From NCBI RefSeq assembly GCF_040954835.1, contig NC_090698.1, positions 54,136,284 through 54,200,283 on the forward strand: a stretch of DNA of 64,000 bases. Reading direction: 5' to 3'. Shown here piece after piece: positions 36,938 through 49,100 of the stretch. Position numbers and translations under genes: made by a program. Under the pieces are notes generated by a model, which was not told the DNA's origin, did no database searches, and saw nothing but the letters and a program-made list of their open reading frames with translations. This DNA comes from Lepisosteus oculatus. Lineage: Eukaryota; Chordata; Actinopteri; Semionotiformes; Lepisosteidae. The stretch's first letter is position 1; each line of letters begins with the position of its first letter.

Positions 36938-37032
36938 TGCTCCAGTTTCTTCCCACAATCCAAAGACATACTGGTGGTTAGCTGACTTCTGGGTAAATTG
37001 GCCCTGGTGTGAGTGTGTGTCTGTGTTTGCCA
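36938..37032 (+). repeat. SINE fragment
   Basis: GCTCCAGTTTCTTCCCACAA, CCAAAGACATACTGGTGGTT, then AAATTGGCCCTGGTGTGAGT and a TGTGTGTCTGTG end: the central body of the SINE family seen at 4.76, 6.5 and 30.8 kb, without head or tail. Confidence 0.65.
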
Positions 37033-39600
37033 CCTAAAAACATGGGCCACTGGAACAGTCTGCATTGTTGAAATTTCAGGCATAAAAATATAATTTCAGA
37101 GTACTCCATAATAAAAGATTATCAAGTATTATCATACAGTAACATGTTAAAAAATGTATTTGTGCTTGCAGTTGAATAATCCTACCCTGTTAATCAAAAA
37201 GCACCAGAAGTTACCAAAATTATTTTGGATTTTTTTTGTCAACACTGGATCAGATTGTAATTGACAGTTTTTACTGAATTGAAAAGGCATTTAAGGATGA
37301 CTCATCACAAGAAATACAATTTTCCATAATTATTACAGCTGGGGCTTTGAACTGCAGATCCATCTGTGGGTTGCAGACCAAAGACTACATTTCTCAATAA
37401 AGTCTATCAAAAATATAAATTGTTTCAATTTACAATTTATCTCTCTGGCTTTGTGTGAGTAACCATTCCAGAAATTTAAAAACTCCAATTAAAAGATAGG
37501 ATATAACCTATTTAAATAATACTTTCCCAGAAACAAATTATTTCTGGCATGCAAAAATCAAGTTAGAAAAAAAAACATAAGCAGCAAATGTTTTAGTGCA
37601 TTTGTCTCCCTTTCATAGCCATGCTCAATCTGCTAAGAATATTATTTTTTCTTTTCAGAATGAAACCTGGCCTCAAAGCTGGTTTCCCTCTTAGCACCCT
37701 AAGCACACATTGACCTTACAACTAAGGAATCTAACACTGTGTCCAACCTGTCATCAAGCTGTTGGCTATGCCAGCTCGCCATGCTATGATCTGATCATGC
37801 TTTAATGACATCTTAGCTGTGACTTCGACATATTTTTTTAAGATACAGCACTGGCTGCTACAGCTGCACCATTAGAAACATTAAGTTCTTGCCAAAACCC
37901 TTCATAATCTGATAAATGAACTAAAGGATTATTCTTGATTTTTGTAACGGGATGATCTTCAGTCTAAAGGACTGGCATTAAGGTTCCATTCTAAGTAGAG
38001 CTAACTCTACTGGTGTGCGATACAGTATGTATATACAATACTTATTGCATAAAGATAAAAATATATGCTTATGTACTGCATGAAAATAAAAAATGTCTGA
38101 GCACATATTCAGATTTTTTTTGCAGCCAGGTCATGTGTTACATTAAAATGCATTTATACATTTAGTCATTGTCAGCACCACAGATTTGGAATGTGACAAT
38201 AGGCTTGTAGGTTTAGTTGAAAAAGAAGGTGTGTCTTGATAAGAATCTACCAATAGTTTCAGCTCCACCCATTGTTTCACTGTCGTTGCTGCTTATTGTA
38301 AATATATATTTTTTCTGTCTAAAACCTAGCCTTAAATTTAATTAGAACTTCTATTTACCACTCACAAATCACAATGTTTGAACAAAAAAACATCTTGCAA
38401 AGAAGAAGTCTCACCTAAAGTACCAGACTTGTAATTTGCAAGTGGAAGATACTGTAGGTCAAGTTTGTTTTTTTACATTAGTTAAGGTTTTAGTTCTGTT
38501 GTTAATCGTGTTCATTTTATGTGATATTGTACTTCTGAATTCTGGTGTACCACTTTAGGAAATGGTATAACCGTCTGTGTTATACAGTTACAGTTTTGTG
38601 TCACAAAATGAAACACAAAATTCCCCAAAATGACCATAATTTACTTCTTATACTTACCATATTTAATTTACTGTATAATTAACCTCAGAGAATTACTATA
38701 TTACATTTTCTGAAGAAGTGTCATTTTTACTTGTAAACATGACCACAAACTATTGCTTACTGTTACTACACAAAAAGTAAACATTTTTTGACAACTGAAA
38801 TGTTTCACAACAGTGTTTATATGGAGACATAATTATGAGGAAATGTAAGGATAGAGAAGATAATTATACATTTTGTCAGATAGCTGTAATTGACTAAGTT
38901 TAAAAATATAATCAAGTTTATCTCAGACAAATTTCAATGAATGCAAAGATATTATATTTGTAAAAATTCATCACATGAAACCACCATGTTGTAAACATGT
39001 TGTATATTTACAACTCCTGACCTTTAAAAGCGACAGGTCAGGAGTCGTACTTATCTTTTTTTTTAAGTGTCAAACACATTTTTGTCAGGAATCAGTTACC
39101 ATGGGAACAGTTTTTTTTCATGCAGTCAATCCTGAATCTCATCAGAGTTCATTAATATACCTCCGTGAAGTTGGCCCTCCTACAGTCTGGTCGGGTGGGG
39201 TGGATGTTTCAATATATTTCAACATAGCGCCTTCTTTTTCAGGCTGTGATGTCACTCTGTGACATACTGTACAAAAACAGCAAGGTCACGACCACCAGAT
39301 CTTTCAATTGTGATCTTTTGATCAGTTGACCCCAGCCTTTGCAACCTTTACACCAATAAACCGTCTTACATTTAGGGAGGAGTTACTATGTTAGTTCATT
39401 GGGTGTTTTCTCTTTTAGTTTTTAACAATATTCTCGAAAATGTATTGCTTGTGTGTATGTTTGCTGTATGAGCACGTTTGATATACAGTAACACATCGAT
39501 TGGTTTCCAATAACTGATCAATCTAAGCGAAGTCGCACTGAGCTCAAGATTGAATAGCAGACAAAGAATGTCATGGCATCCACACAGCGTTCACAACTCA
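37033..39600. other. AT-rich intergenic stretch
   Basis: Nothing coding is supported. Near 39010-39050 the word CTGACCTTTAAAAGCGACAG is followed by CAGGTCAGGAGTC, a small local repeat of CAGGTCAGGAGT/ACTCCTGACCT in inverted form (stem of about 11 bases). Confidence 0.35.
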
Positions 39601-39689
39601 GCTTTTCACGATAGGGGTGCTCGCATCAAGATCACATCGCGATACCCGCCGTGTTACTTTCACAATACCTATCGTGACTGGCGCGCCAC

Positions 39690-39880
39690 TGTCGCGACAT
39701 GACGTCCATATATCGCGACATGACATACCCCGACAAGATGCCCCGCCCCATGTCGCGACATGAAGGTCATATATCGCGACATGACATACCCCAACAAGAT
39801 GCCCCGTCCCCGTCGCGACACAAAGTCCATATATCCTATCTGGGTATTTCATGTCATGATATGACACCTTTGTCGCGACA
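39690..39880. repeat. 60-bp tandem repeat with TGTCGCGACA palindromes
   Basis: Four starts of the 10-base palindrome TGTCGCGACA (third copy CGTCGCGACA) lie at 39690, 39751, 39811 and 39871, a period of 60-61 bases. A second TCGCGACA lies about 20 bases into each of the first two units. Units also share CATATATCGCGACATGACAT and AAGATGCCCCG. Because the period is a multiple of three, both strands show spurious open frames (39598-39927 minus, 39699-39920 plus). The high CpG load is unlike the neighbourhood. Confidence 0.85.
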
Positions 39881-40299
39881 GCGGGGCCAGGGTGCCATAG
39901 AAGCAAGGCGCCAGTCCTGATAGTCACTGCCGCGATGTATATCCCATATGTAGGGAAAGGAAAGGAAAACAGAGATCACGATGATTTTACATACATTTCA
40001 ACCACAGTTATGTCACAGATAGTTAACTTGTTGGCATGCATCATGTCTTAAGTTTTATTCACATCTAAGGAGGCTAATATGTTTATGGATATTGTCTTTA
40101 AAATGTTAAGGGTACTGTCCATTTGCTGAATGAGTTGTAAAGATCACCTTAACTAGAGAACGACATTTTACAACATATCCAGTAAACTGTGCGTATTTCT
40201 ATAAAATCCAAAGCAGAACGTTTTCTTACAATGATTACATTATATCGTCCCAAAACAGAGTAAAAGAAGAAAAAAATAAGTAAAGAGTTGAGTATAAAA

Positions 40300-40555
40300 T
40301 TACTGTCACGATCGTATGCCCCTCCTCTTAAGGGCGCTCCAGCCCTTTCTTGTTTGTATTGATTTGCACTGATAATGAACCAGGCTTTCCTTTAAAACCC
40401 AGACTCTCCCACCATTCTAGGCTCAGCTTTTGAAGGAAGACGCTCGAAAGCCACGTCCCCATCCCGATCGCCAGCTAACGAATGAGACTGGTCCGGTTCA
40501 CCTATGACGTTTAGCAGGGCTGGGTGACTCCCCCCCATTAAGCTAGGTCATTGTG
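40300..40555. other. GC-rich patch, possible solo LTR or regulatory patch
   Basis: TGTCACGATCGTATGCCCCT starts a GC-richer 250-base patch with a TTTAAAACCC TATA-like word near 40393. It could be a solo LTR beginning with TG, but no matching end, duplication or second copy was found. Confidence 0.25.
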
Positions 40556-41240
40556 TGGACAAAAAACATATTTATATTTCTGAAAGGGTTATATCTGAGC
40601 TTTTACAGAACAATAATTTATCAAGCTATGTGCAGATAGAAACAGACCTCAAGGTTTTTCAGTCGGAGAGCGGAAAATCCTTTTCGAAGTTGCCAAGTGC
40701 GAAAAACATTTCTTCAAAGGAAACTCATGTGAGTTGGAACTGTCCAAGTGAATATTACGTAGCTCCGCAGTCCCATTTTCCTTTATCTTTAACCCATAGT
40801 TAAAACTATCCTGTTATGTTTTTATTCCTCATCTCATTTCTTGCGTGCTATTTTTGTTTAGGGTAAGTGCCTGGACACAGGATGGCAGTTTTACAGATCT
40901 GCGATTCTAAGGAAAACTAGAAACAGTTCATTTGTATTTAGGAGTGACTAAGCAACATAATCATTATTTCTCTTGTGCCAGCAGCTCACGACACAGGCAC
41001 ATTTTTATATCTTACTCAGGTGGAATTGCCTATATAATAATTGAGTCGTGCTCTCAAAAGAAAGCGTGGGTTGCTACAGTAGCTGCAAACGGCTTTGAAA
41101 AACGAGAAGAATTTATCCGAGCTACAATAATCTGCAAAATCCCCTCAGAGTTCAAGAGCAGAATGGAACAATACACGCACGATGTACACTATATGTTGCA
41201 ATATATTTGCAGTAGCCCCTTCAAATACCTTCGGTTTTAA
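40555..41240 (+). other. Two unassigned short open frames
   Basis: Frames of 82 and 102 codons (40555-40803 and 40932-41240) lie just downstream of the GC-rich patch. Their products (for example SERVISELLQNNNLSSYVQI; RHRHIFISYSGGIAYIIIES) match no family I know. Neither is a TIR domain. They may be chance frames. Confidence 0.2.
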
Positions 41241-41639
41241 ATGTCATTTTGGGTCAAATGTATGATAATCTGAACAGTGCATCAAAAATTAAATTATAGG
41301 AACCATGTACAGTACTTTAAATACCACGAGGTACGGCACAATGCCTCTTTTATTTATTTTTTAAATAATACTTTTATGACAAAACAAAACAGTTTTAATA
41401 GAAGGCTTTTTAAAATACATCAGGTAAAGACCGTGTTGATATACAAAAACAATCGCCTTGTAAATTCATGTGTAATATGTAATTACATCCAAGAAACATA
41501 ATTGCCATAATGCGGTTACCTAGCTAGAAAAAAAAAAGTTATCCTCCCTGTACCGGGGATAGCAAAACAAACCACATGAAAAGTGTTCAGTTTACTCAAC
41601 ATTAAAAAGTAATTCCCTAAGTCTTTTCACAAACGCAGT

Positions 41640-42640
41640 GATTTCACACCCTACTGTTATGTAGCTGACGAATCGTGCAAACCACGGCAACCTCTGATTG
41701 GCTCCTCTCGCTGCCAGTAGGGCCCCCTGTTGGGAGGGGGCCGAGAGCTGCTGCGCTTCCTATTTAACTGCACTCCGCGGCTTGTGTGCTCAGTCGTCAT
41801 ACGGGGTGCTGCTGCCGGGAGGTGGGGCGTGTTGGCTGAAACACCTTCCGTGTTACAAATGTAAAAAGATAACACTCGCCAGTGTTTTGTTGTGCCGTCT
41901 TAGCCTTGGGAAGACGGGGATTGCGGGCACTCGCGGGGAGGAAGGACGCGGCCGGGCAGCAAAACGGAAAGGAAGGGTTTGCGGAACAGGAGAGAGAGAG
42001 AGAGAAGCCATTCATTCAGACGTCATTTGTCTCGCTGGAAACACACAGGAAACCCAGGCGGAGGCGGTTGCAGCTACCCTGTGAGTTCCCGTCTGGCCCA
42101 CGCTGCATCCGAGTGGGGGGAAAAAAGGGGGAAGACATGTCCTCATTGGTTTTATTTTCTTCTGACACGAACTTCTCCGTGAGAAGGGAATGATCGCCGA
42201 TGGCACTGCGGGAAGATGTGGGGTGCAGATCCCGAGCCCAGTGAAGCGGAGCTGAGTGTTGCCGGAGGGAAAGTCGACGCCGGAGAGCTGCCGGAGTGAC
42301 CCGCAGCCGAGCCCTAGACACACACAAAGGAAAGGGCGACAACTTCACCTCCGAAGAGCTCGGGAACGCCGCAGCGGTATCCTCAAAACCCCCCCAATGA
42401 GCCCTGATTTTGAATTTTTAAGGTTTGGAGCTGCGGTCATGGAGTTAACAAAGCAAGATTTTAATGAGAAACGGTGTGGGTTTACCTTAAACTGATTACG
42501 TGGCTCTCGAACGCAAAGTAGACAGGTTACGAAACAACGGGACTTTTTTTTTTCCAGTTTCCATCTGAACAAACTAGGTGCTGTGCATTGATTTGTCGGT
42601 ATCACGCGTTTCTATATTTGTTCTACCTCTGCGGAATGAA
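41640..42640 (+). promoter_or_regulatory. FEM1C: FEM1C CpG-island promoter and 5' UTR
   Basis: A sharp rise in G+C and CpG from about 41650 to 43200 marks a CpG island. TATTTAAC at 41761 could serve as a weak TATA element. Within the leader, a donor-like ACCCT|GTGAGT at 42081 and a strong acceptor TTTTTTTTTTCCAG ending at 42557 suggest a small 5' UTR intron, as mammalian FEM1C also has a non-coding first exon. An (AG)n run lies at 41990-42004. All long frames across this island on both strands are shadows. Confidence 0.6.
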
Positions 42641-43184
42641 ATGGATCTGAAGACGGCGGTGTTTAACGCAGCCCGGGACGGAAAGCTCCGGCTGCTCCAG
42701 AAGCTGTTGGAGAACAAAGCTGGGGATGAAGTTTCCAAGTTGATGGCGGAAAAGACCAACGGCGCGACACCGCTGCTGATGGCAGCGCGCTACGGGCACC
42801 TGGATTTGGTGGAGTATCTCCTGGAGTGTTGCTTGGCCCCAGTCGAAGTCGGGGGATCTGTAAACTTTGACGGCGAAACCATCGAGGGGGCCCCCCCGTT
42901 GTGGGCAGCCTCTGCGGCCGGGCACCTGAAGGTGGTGCAGTCCCTGCTGGGCCACGGAGCCTCCGTCAACAACACGACGCTGACCAACTCGACCCCCCTG
43001 AGGGCCGCCTGCTTCGACGGGCACCTCGACATTGTGAAGTACCTGGTGGAGCACAAGGCCGATCTCGAAGTGGCCAATCGCCACGGGCACACCTGCCTCA
43101 TGATTTCCTGTTACAAGGGGCACAAGGAAATCGCTCAGTACCTCTTGGAGAAAGGTGCTGATGTCAACAGGAAAAGCGTGAAAG
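42641..43184 (+). CDS. FEM1C: FEM1C coding exon 1
   Basis: 181 codons plus one base, ending GTGAAAG before donor GTAGGT. Holds the first ankyrin repeats. The open frame runs only a few codons into the intron. Confidence 0.96.
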
Positions 43185-46100
43185 GTAGGTGAAGAGTCGA
43201 ACTGCACACGGGCTGCCAGTTTGCCCAGGGGCTGAATGAGAAGCCCTTAACAACTAGAGCGAAGAAGGGGGGGAGGAACAACTTCTTTGACTTGCTGTAT
43301 CCTGAGCAGTCCGTTCCGTGACTCATTAATTGTATCCTCTCGCACTGTTTCGTAGCGGTGTAACAGTCGCAAACAAGTAGGTTTACGGTTTAACCCGTTA
43401 ATTTAAATCCCAAAAAAGATTTGCAGGTGCATTTTTAAAACCACCCCCAACACCACAGTTGACATCAGCGACCTAAATTTGCATGTTTACCTTGGAGATC
43501 CGTGGCCGGCAGAACCGCAAAGAGCCCTGCTATGTGGCTTCATCCTGTCTGTTTCAATGAAATGTGCATCGGGCAGATTACTCACCGTAAACATTCTGCA
43601 TAGCGTTTCAGTATTGGTGTGTGATTTCAGTTTAAAGTTGTCTCATTGTGGACTTTTACTTTTACAACCATCATTTGAAGCTAGATTTTAGTGTACTGTC
43701 AATCGTATTAAGCATAAAACCGTGATGGAACGATAACTAAAAGGGTTTGTAAAAGGACAGGCTAATTCATTAATTAAACTGTTTGACCATATCATTTTAA
43801 GTAAAGCTTTAAGGCCATGTAAACCAAAATTGCAGGTGCTTTTAAAAATTTTAATAGCTGTGTTAGAGCCCCCAAATTACAAATAGGTCTAGTTAATACA
43901 GTGTTCGTGAATTATTGTGCTTTGGGTCCAAACTGTAGGAAGCTTCATGTGTCGAATTATTGTTTATTTTATTTAATGCATGCTGTTTTTTTGTACACAG
44001 TCCTTATCTACAATGAAAGATCTTACTGGTATCAAGATTCCTCTTTTGATTATATTGTTAAGGTCCTAAAGTGTTTATTTTATTCTACTACTATGTTCAA
44101 AGCAAAATCAGATGGGGGCAAATAAAATAATTTACTTAAACTGCAGATTAGCAGTGTTTTGGTTTGCTACTGACATTCCAAAATAAAATGATCGCGATGC
44201 ATGCAGAGCTTGAATCACATTTGAGAGAAAGTAAACTGTTTCTATATTAGTTTGTTGTGGGAAGATTCCTGCTGTTACTGTGGACAGTTAATTGTTAATT
44301 CAATCCTTATCACCATCAATACATCATTTCTAGAACAAGTTTTAGATTTAATTACTTTAAGAATTTAGTGTATAATAAATGCTATATGAGCCTCTTTGGG
44401 TAGACCTATGAGATGAACAGAAATATACAATATTTAACAGAGCTTTTACTCAGTTAAGTTTCATTGTATTCATCACAAAGGTGGTTCACTGATCCTAGCT
44501 TAAAGCCTTTAGAAGTTCGTGCAGAATAATTCACTAACAGGGCTTTGTACCAAAGTACATTCTGAGAACTTTATGGCACTTTTTAATGCAAATTCTGCTA
44601 TGCACCTGTTCGGTACAACAGTGCTTTTTGGGATTTCGCAGGCTTAAACAATGAAATACAAACCCTGTAACAACTGAAATCCTGTACTGCTTCAATGAAC
44701 TGTTTTACAAGGCTGTGCAGTGCCAATTTGCAGAAGCATTCATCTCTCTCTGGTTTTGCTATTGTCTTTGGAACAAGTATGGCTTTGGCGTGTATAGATT
44801 TCGTCTAGATCAATTCGTCCTAGTTAGTTACCACTGTAAAAATCAGAGTTTATTGAATTCTAGACTTTTTTGTTTTCTTATGCCCGTGTTTAACTTTTTT
44901 GTTGTCATGGGTAACAAACTGGATGCTACACAGTGTTTCTTTTAGCCATTAAGTAGGACTAACATTTCTGGCAAAATCTGGTGAATTGCCCTGGTTTCAG
45001 TTTCCTGTTTGTTGGTTACAGTGATTTAAATAAGGTAGTGTTGAGGTGATGTGCAGAATAAGTTTTTTTTAATTTGCTGGATTTTCTGTCATAATGTTCA
45101 GGTCTCTTCTTGCCTGACCGAACACTACTTGTGGTATGGAGGACATTTGACAGTTGTCAGTCATCACTGGATCATCCATGGACTGTTTAATGTTTTAATG
45201 AAAGGACATTTTGGGAAGCATTCTTCGCTTTGAGAAATATAATTCTTTTCTGTATTATCCGAGTCCATTTAGACACTTCTGCACACATGTGAAACGTATA
45301 CTTTTGTATCCTAGAAACAAATTTAGATAGGGTTGGTTTCTCCTCCACTTAAACGTTAAATTCTTTACTGCTCACTCATGAAACAGTTGATTTGCTGTCA
45401 TTAAAACCGGAATCGACACATTTTGGGAAATGTCCCATTTTCTCACCTGGCAATCCATGTCTGAAATGGATGTACAGAGTATGGTGGAATCAATGCTATG
45501 GACCAGCTAGTTAACCCAGGCTTTTCCCAGCCATGTTGCTAAAGGACTTTGTTCTTTTAAGTATATTAATTCCTTTCTCTAGGTACTGAAAATCACTTAG
45601 CTAGTTTAGGACCAGCTGGAACAGAGTGCACATTTACACTATGATCAAGAGTTCTCCCTGCTGCGTTCTAAAATGCTATCGAAGGCAGGGACTTGTATCT
45701 CCGAGAATGAAGTATGTTTGAGCGGTCTGCTTTGTGTACAGCATTGATCTCCTTTTGAAAGTGTAAAAAGGGATTTCCTTTTAAAGTTTTAAATATGGAG
45801 TGGTTGCTAGTTGAAGGGTTCTGGAGTGTAATTTATCATCAGTTACATTATCAGTCCATTACATACCATAAAATGTTACTTGTGGAGAAGGTCAATATAA
45901 CCTGTAGTAAACCTATTTTTGGTGATCAAGAGAAATTTCTGGGACTAAATTGTCATCTAGTTTGAGGGTACTAACACATTTGAAAATGGGAACTGTTCCA
46001 AAACAACACTATAATCAGTATTGTATAATAACAGTTCTATAATCTGTGGCACTTTAAAATATGGAAACTAGAAAAAAGTTCTCTTAAGCAAAATATACAT

Positions 46101-49100
46101 AATTACCAATAGCAAATGCAGTCACTTAAGTTCTCTTAAGAGGATTGTTTTTGCCATTGAAAGGAATTTTAAAATTATCAGATATTGTCAGTGCAGTCTA
46201 CTCTAAAAGACATCAGTACAGTATTATAATTCTGTATTGTATTATGAGGTTCACTGTATACATTTAAATACTGAATCCTGATGATTTTAAGTAGCTTATT
46301 TGAATTGGTTTGAATGTTTTAAAACGTTCACCTTTATAAAGAATAGTAAATACCTTTGTAAAGAATAGTTACAGGAAATCCTGGTGGTGTTTGAGTTTAG
46401 GATAAGTATTGGTTATGTGATTGTGTGCTTCTTTCACAACTAAAATATGTATAAAATATAAGAGCCCAAGTTACAACTTGTTCCTTCAGTGCTGAAATGA
46501 CATCTGATTGCATAGTGACTGCTGGAAATATTCCAATACCAGGTGTTAGGTAGCATATGCACCAGAAAAGTGGCATGTATCCTCTAGACTCTGTTCAGAA
46601 TGCAACTTCAGCTTTTTACAGCAAAAAATGATGTTTTGGAACACATTCTGCATCACTTACAATAGCATATTGAGGAAGTCCTTTTGTTCCAGAACTTGCA
46701 TTTGAGAGGAAGTGCTACAATCCTTTGCTCATGGCTTAATAAACCTGCGCTAGGAAATAGATTTATGTTAAAGCAGGTAATTACATTTAGAGGGCAGTTT
46801 ATTAGTGTAGTATGTTATCCATATTAAGTCTGTTTGCCCCATTTAATTAGTGAATTAAGTGTTACATGTTAAAATGTCACACAACAGGAGAGTACTGTAA
46901 GGACATAAATGTGGTTTCCCATTTGTTTGACTTTTCTCTTGAATTAAGAGATTCCCAGTGATGTTTTATGTCATCACAACTTAGGGCTCCCCAGTTTTCT
47001 TTCTTCTCCTTTCAACATGGAATAAACCAATTACTTGTTCCCTAACTTAAGTATGTTTCATGACAGTCTGCTTGTTTGATAGAATATCAGATGTCACTTC
47101 ATTTGAATGTATTTCTTTGCAAGGACTTGTCACTGATGTATTCCATGTCAGGTGAAGAAAAAATGAAGTGTTTTTCTTTTTTCACAATTTCCTACAGTAT
47201 GGAATTATAATGTATTCAGATTGAATATTTTTCCCACTAATCGACAGAAGACTTGCGCCAAATTTAGTGCTTAACTTTGAGGCCAGTTCAGGTCAATTTT
47301 TTGAAATTCTGATCTCATTAGACCATAGCATCTTCTTACAGATTGTCTCATTATCTCCTACATGCCTTCTGACATACTTTAGTTGACATTTGATGGGTTT
47401 TTAAAAAAATAAATAAATTTGACCTTTTAGTGTGTTGTCAGTGGGGGAAAAAAAACATATTCCATATTCTTCTGCAACACCATAAAATGTGACTGGGGGG
47501 TGAGTGATTACCTTTTAAAGCCACTGTGCATTTTAAGTTCATATAACTAAACCTTGTAAGTTTCTCTTTCCCCTCCAAGTTGCTGCAGTTAAGTGTAAAA
47601 TAATTGTTAAAAAAATACTGGGAACACCAATGTTATCCAGAATATCCAGTGTTAAAATAAATGTCTCTGTGAGTTAACTTAAAACTACCATTACTTTTTC
47701 TTTCATTTCCACTGTCATTTATGATGTAAGACCTGTAAGAAATTAGGTTGGGTTGCATCGACCTTTAGGTTTAAGTGAGGCGAAAATAAGAGGTAAGAGG
47801 TTTGTCAACCAAGAGAAATTGAACAAGATGAGGGGTTGCTGGTCTGCAGCAGAAGAGGATTAACGCTGGTAGGCCTGGTTATGCAGTTGAGTATTTTTCC
47901 ACCAGATAATTGAGTCCGTCTTGCTTTCTCACGGTAACAATCGGGCTTGCAAGTTCTTTCATGTATAGACATTTCTTCTGTGAAGAAGAACCGTTAACAT
48001 GGGATATTTATTTTAGCTTAAAGCAATTTTAAATTGGGCTATATATAGATTTGACAGTTCTCCTTTAGCTGTGTAAAAGCAGTCTTTTATATACTTCATT
48101 TAAATTTCTTCGAACTTTAAAATATTAAGATTTTACGTCTCATGCACAATTGAAACTTTGCTAATTTTGCTAGTGTGAAGTGGGAATTCTGTTAAGGAGC
48201 ACAGGATGTTTGACTATTTCTTATCCTACATTTTCAGTGTTTTTCTTATTTTGATTGAATCCGTATCTGCTGTATTCAGAATTCTACGCTGTTTTTTTTT
48301 TAATTGACTCATGAAGCACTCATTATTCAGGACATGATAACCATCTTACTTAGAATGAATTGGCTTTTTTAACTTAATTTTTCACTACAGATATCACAAT
48401 TTTTTTTTTCCTGGAAGACCTTTAAAGGCTGTTCTGCTGTATTGATCTTTATTTCTTCTAGTGAAAACGGGCTTTTTAAAAAAATATTTATTAGAGGAGA
48501 CTCTTCACTGGTTTCACAGCCCATTCACGTTGCAGAAGTATTGCTGATTAAAAATATTAATGTTTTCTTGGTTTATACATTAAAAACAATCCATTCTCAG
48601 ATCTCAGGAGATGTACACAGGACAAGGGAGGGGACATGATCAAACCTAAATTACCTAAATTACCGAGCCCATTTTTAAAGGTTAAACTGATACTTCTAAA
48701 AATTCCTAACATTTCCCAACTAGTTTATTACTTTCGTAAACTGTCTACTGTTTTCTGACCGCACAATGTTAGTGTTCTTTCCCTTTTACCAGGCCATATA
48801 TTTTACCAATAGTACTGCAGTTGTACCACTTTTTTTTTAGAATTTACCAGAAGACCATTTGTTAGGCTTAAAGTTACAATATTTAAAGCTGGAGTTTTTG
48901 TTTCTGAATTATCCACACGCCTGCTTTGGAATTGGCAGTTAGTTAAAGACCCCTAGTAATGGCTTGACCAGCAGCAGGTGACAGTAAAATTCTGCTTCCC
49001 TGATGCGCGCACCTGCAGGGGGCGTTTTGCGGTTGACGCCCTGCATGCTCCACAGTGCTCAACAGGGGAGCTGACACCGCCTGGAAGAGCAGCATTTCTT

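Noticed and set aside
39598-39927. Opposed 109- and 73-codon frames over the tandem repeat
   Set aside because: The repeat period is about 60 bases, a multiple of three, so frames stay open by repetition. The products are low complexity and not protein-like.
41698-42348. Many overlapping frames in the FEM1C leader, both strands
   Set aside because: They lie in a CpG island where stop codons are rare. None has a domain, and they sit in the 5' UTR.
42623-43207. 194-codon minus-strand frame opposite FEM1C exon 1
   Set aside because: It is a shadow of the ankyrin-repeat coding frame in GC-rich DNA. The same holds for the 260-codon minus frame at 51787-52569.
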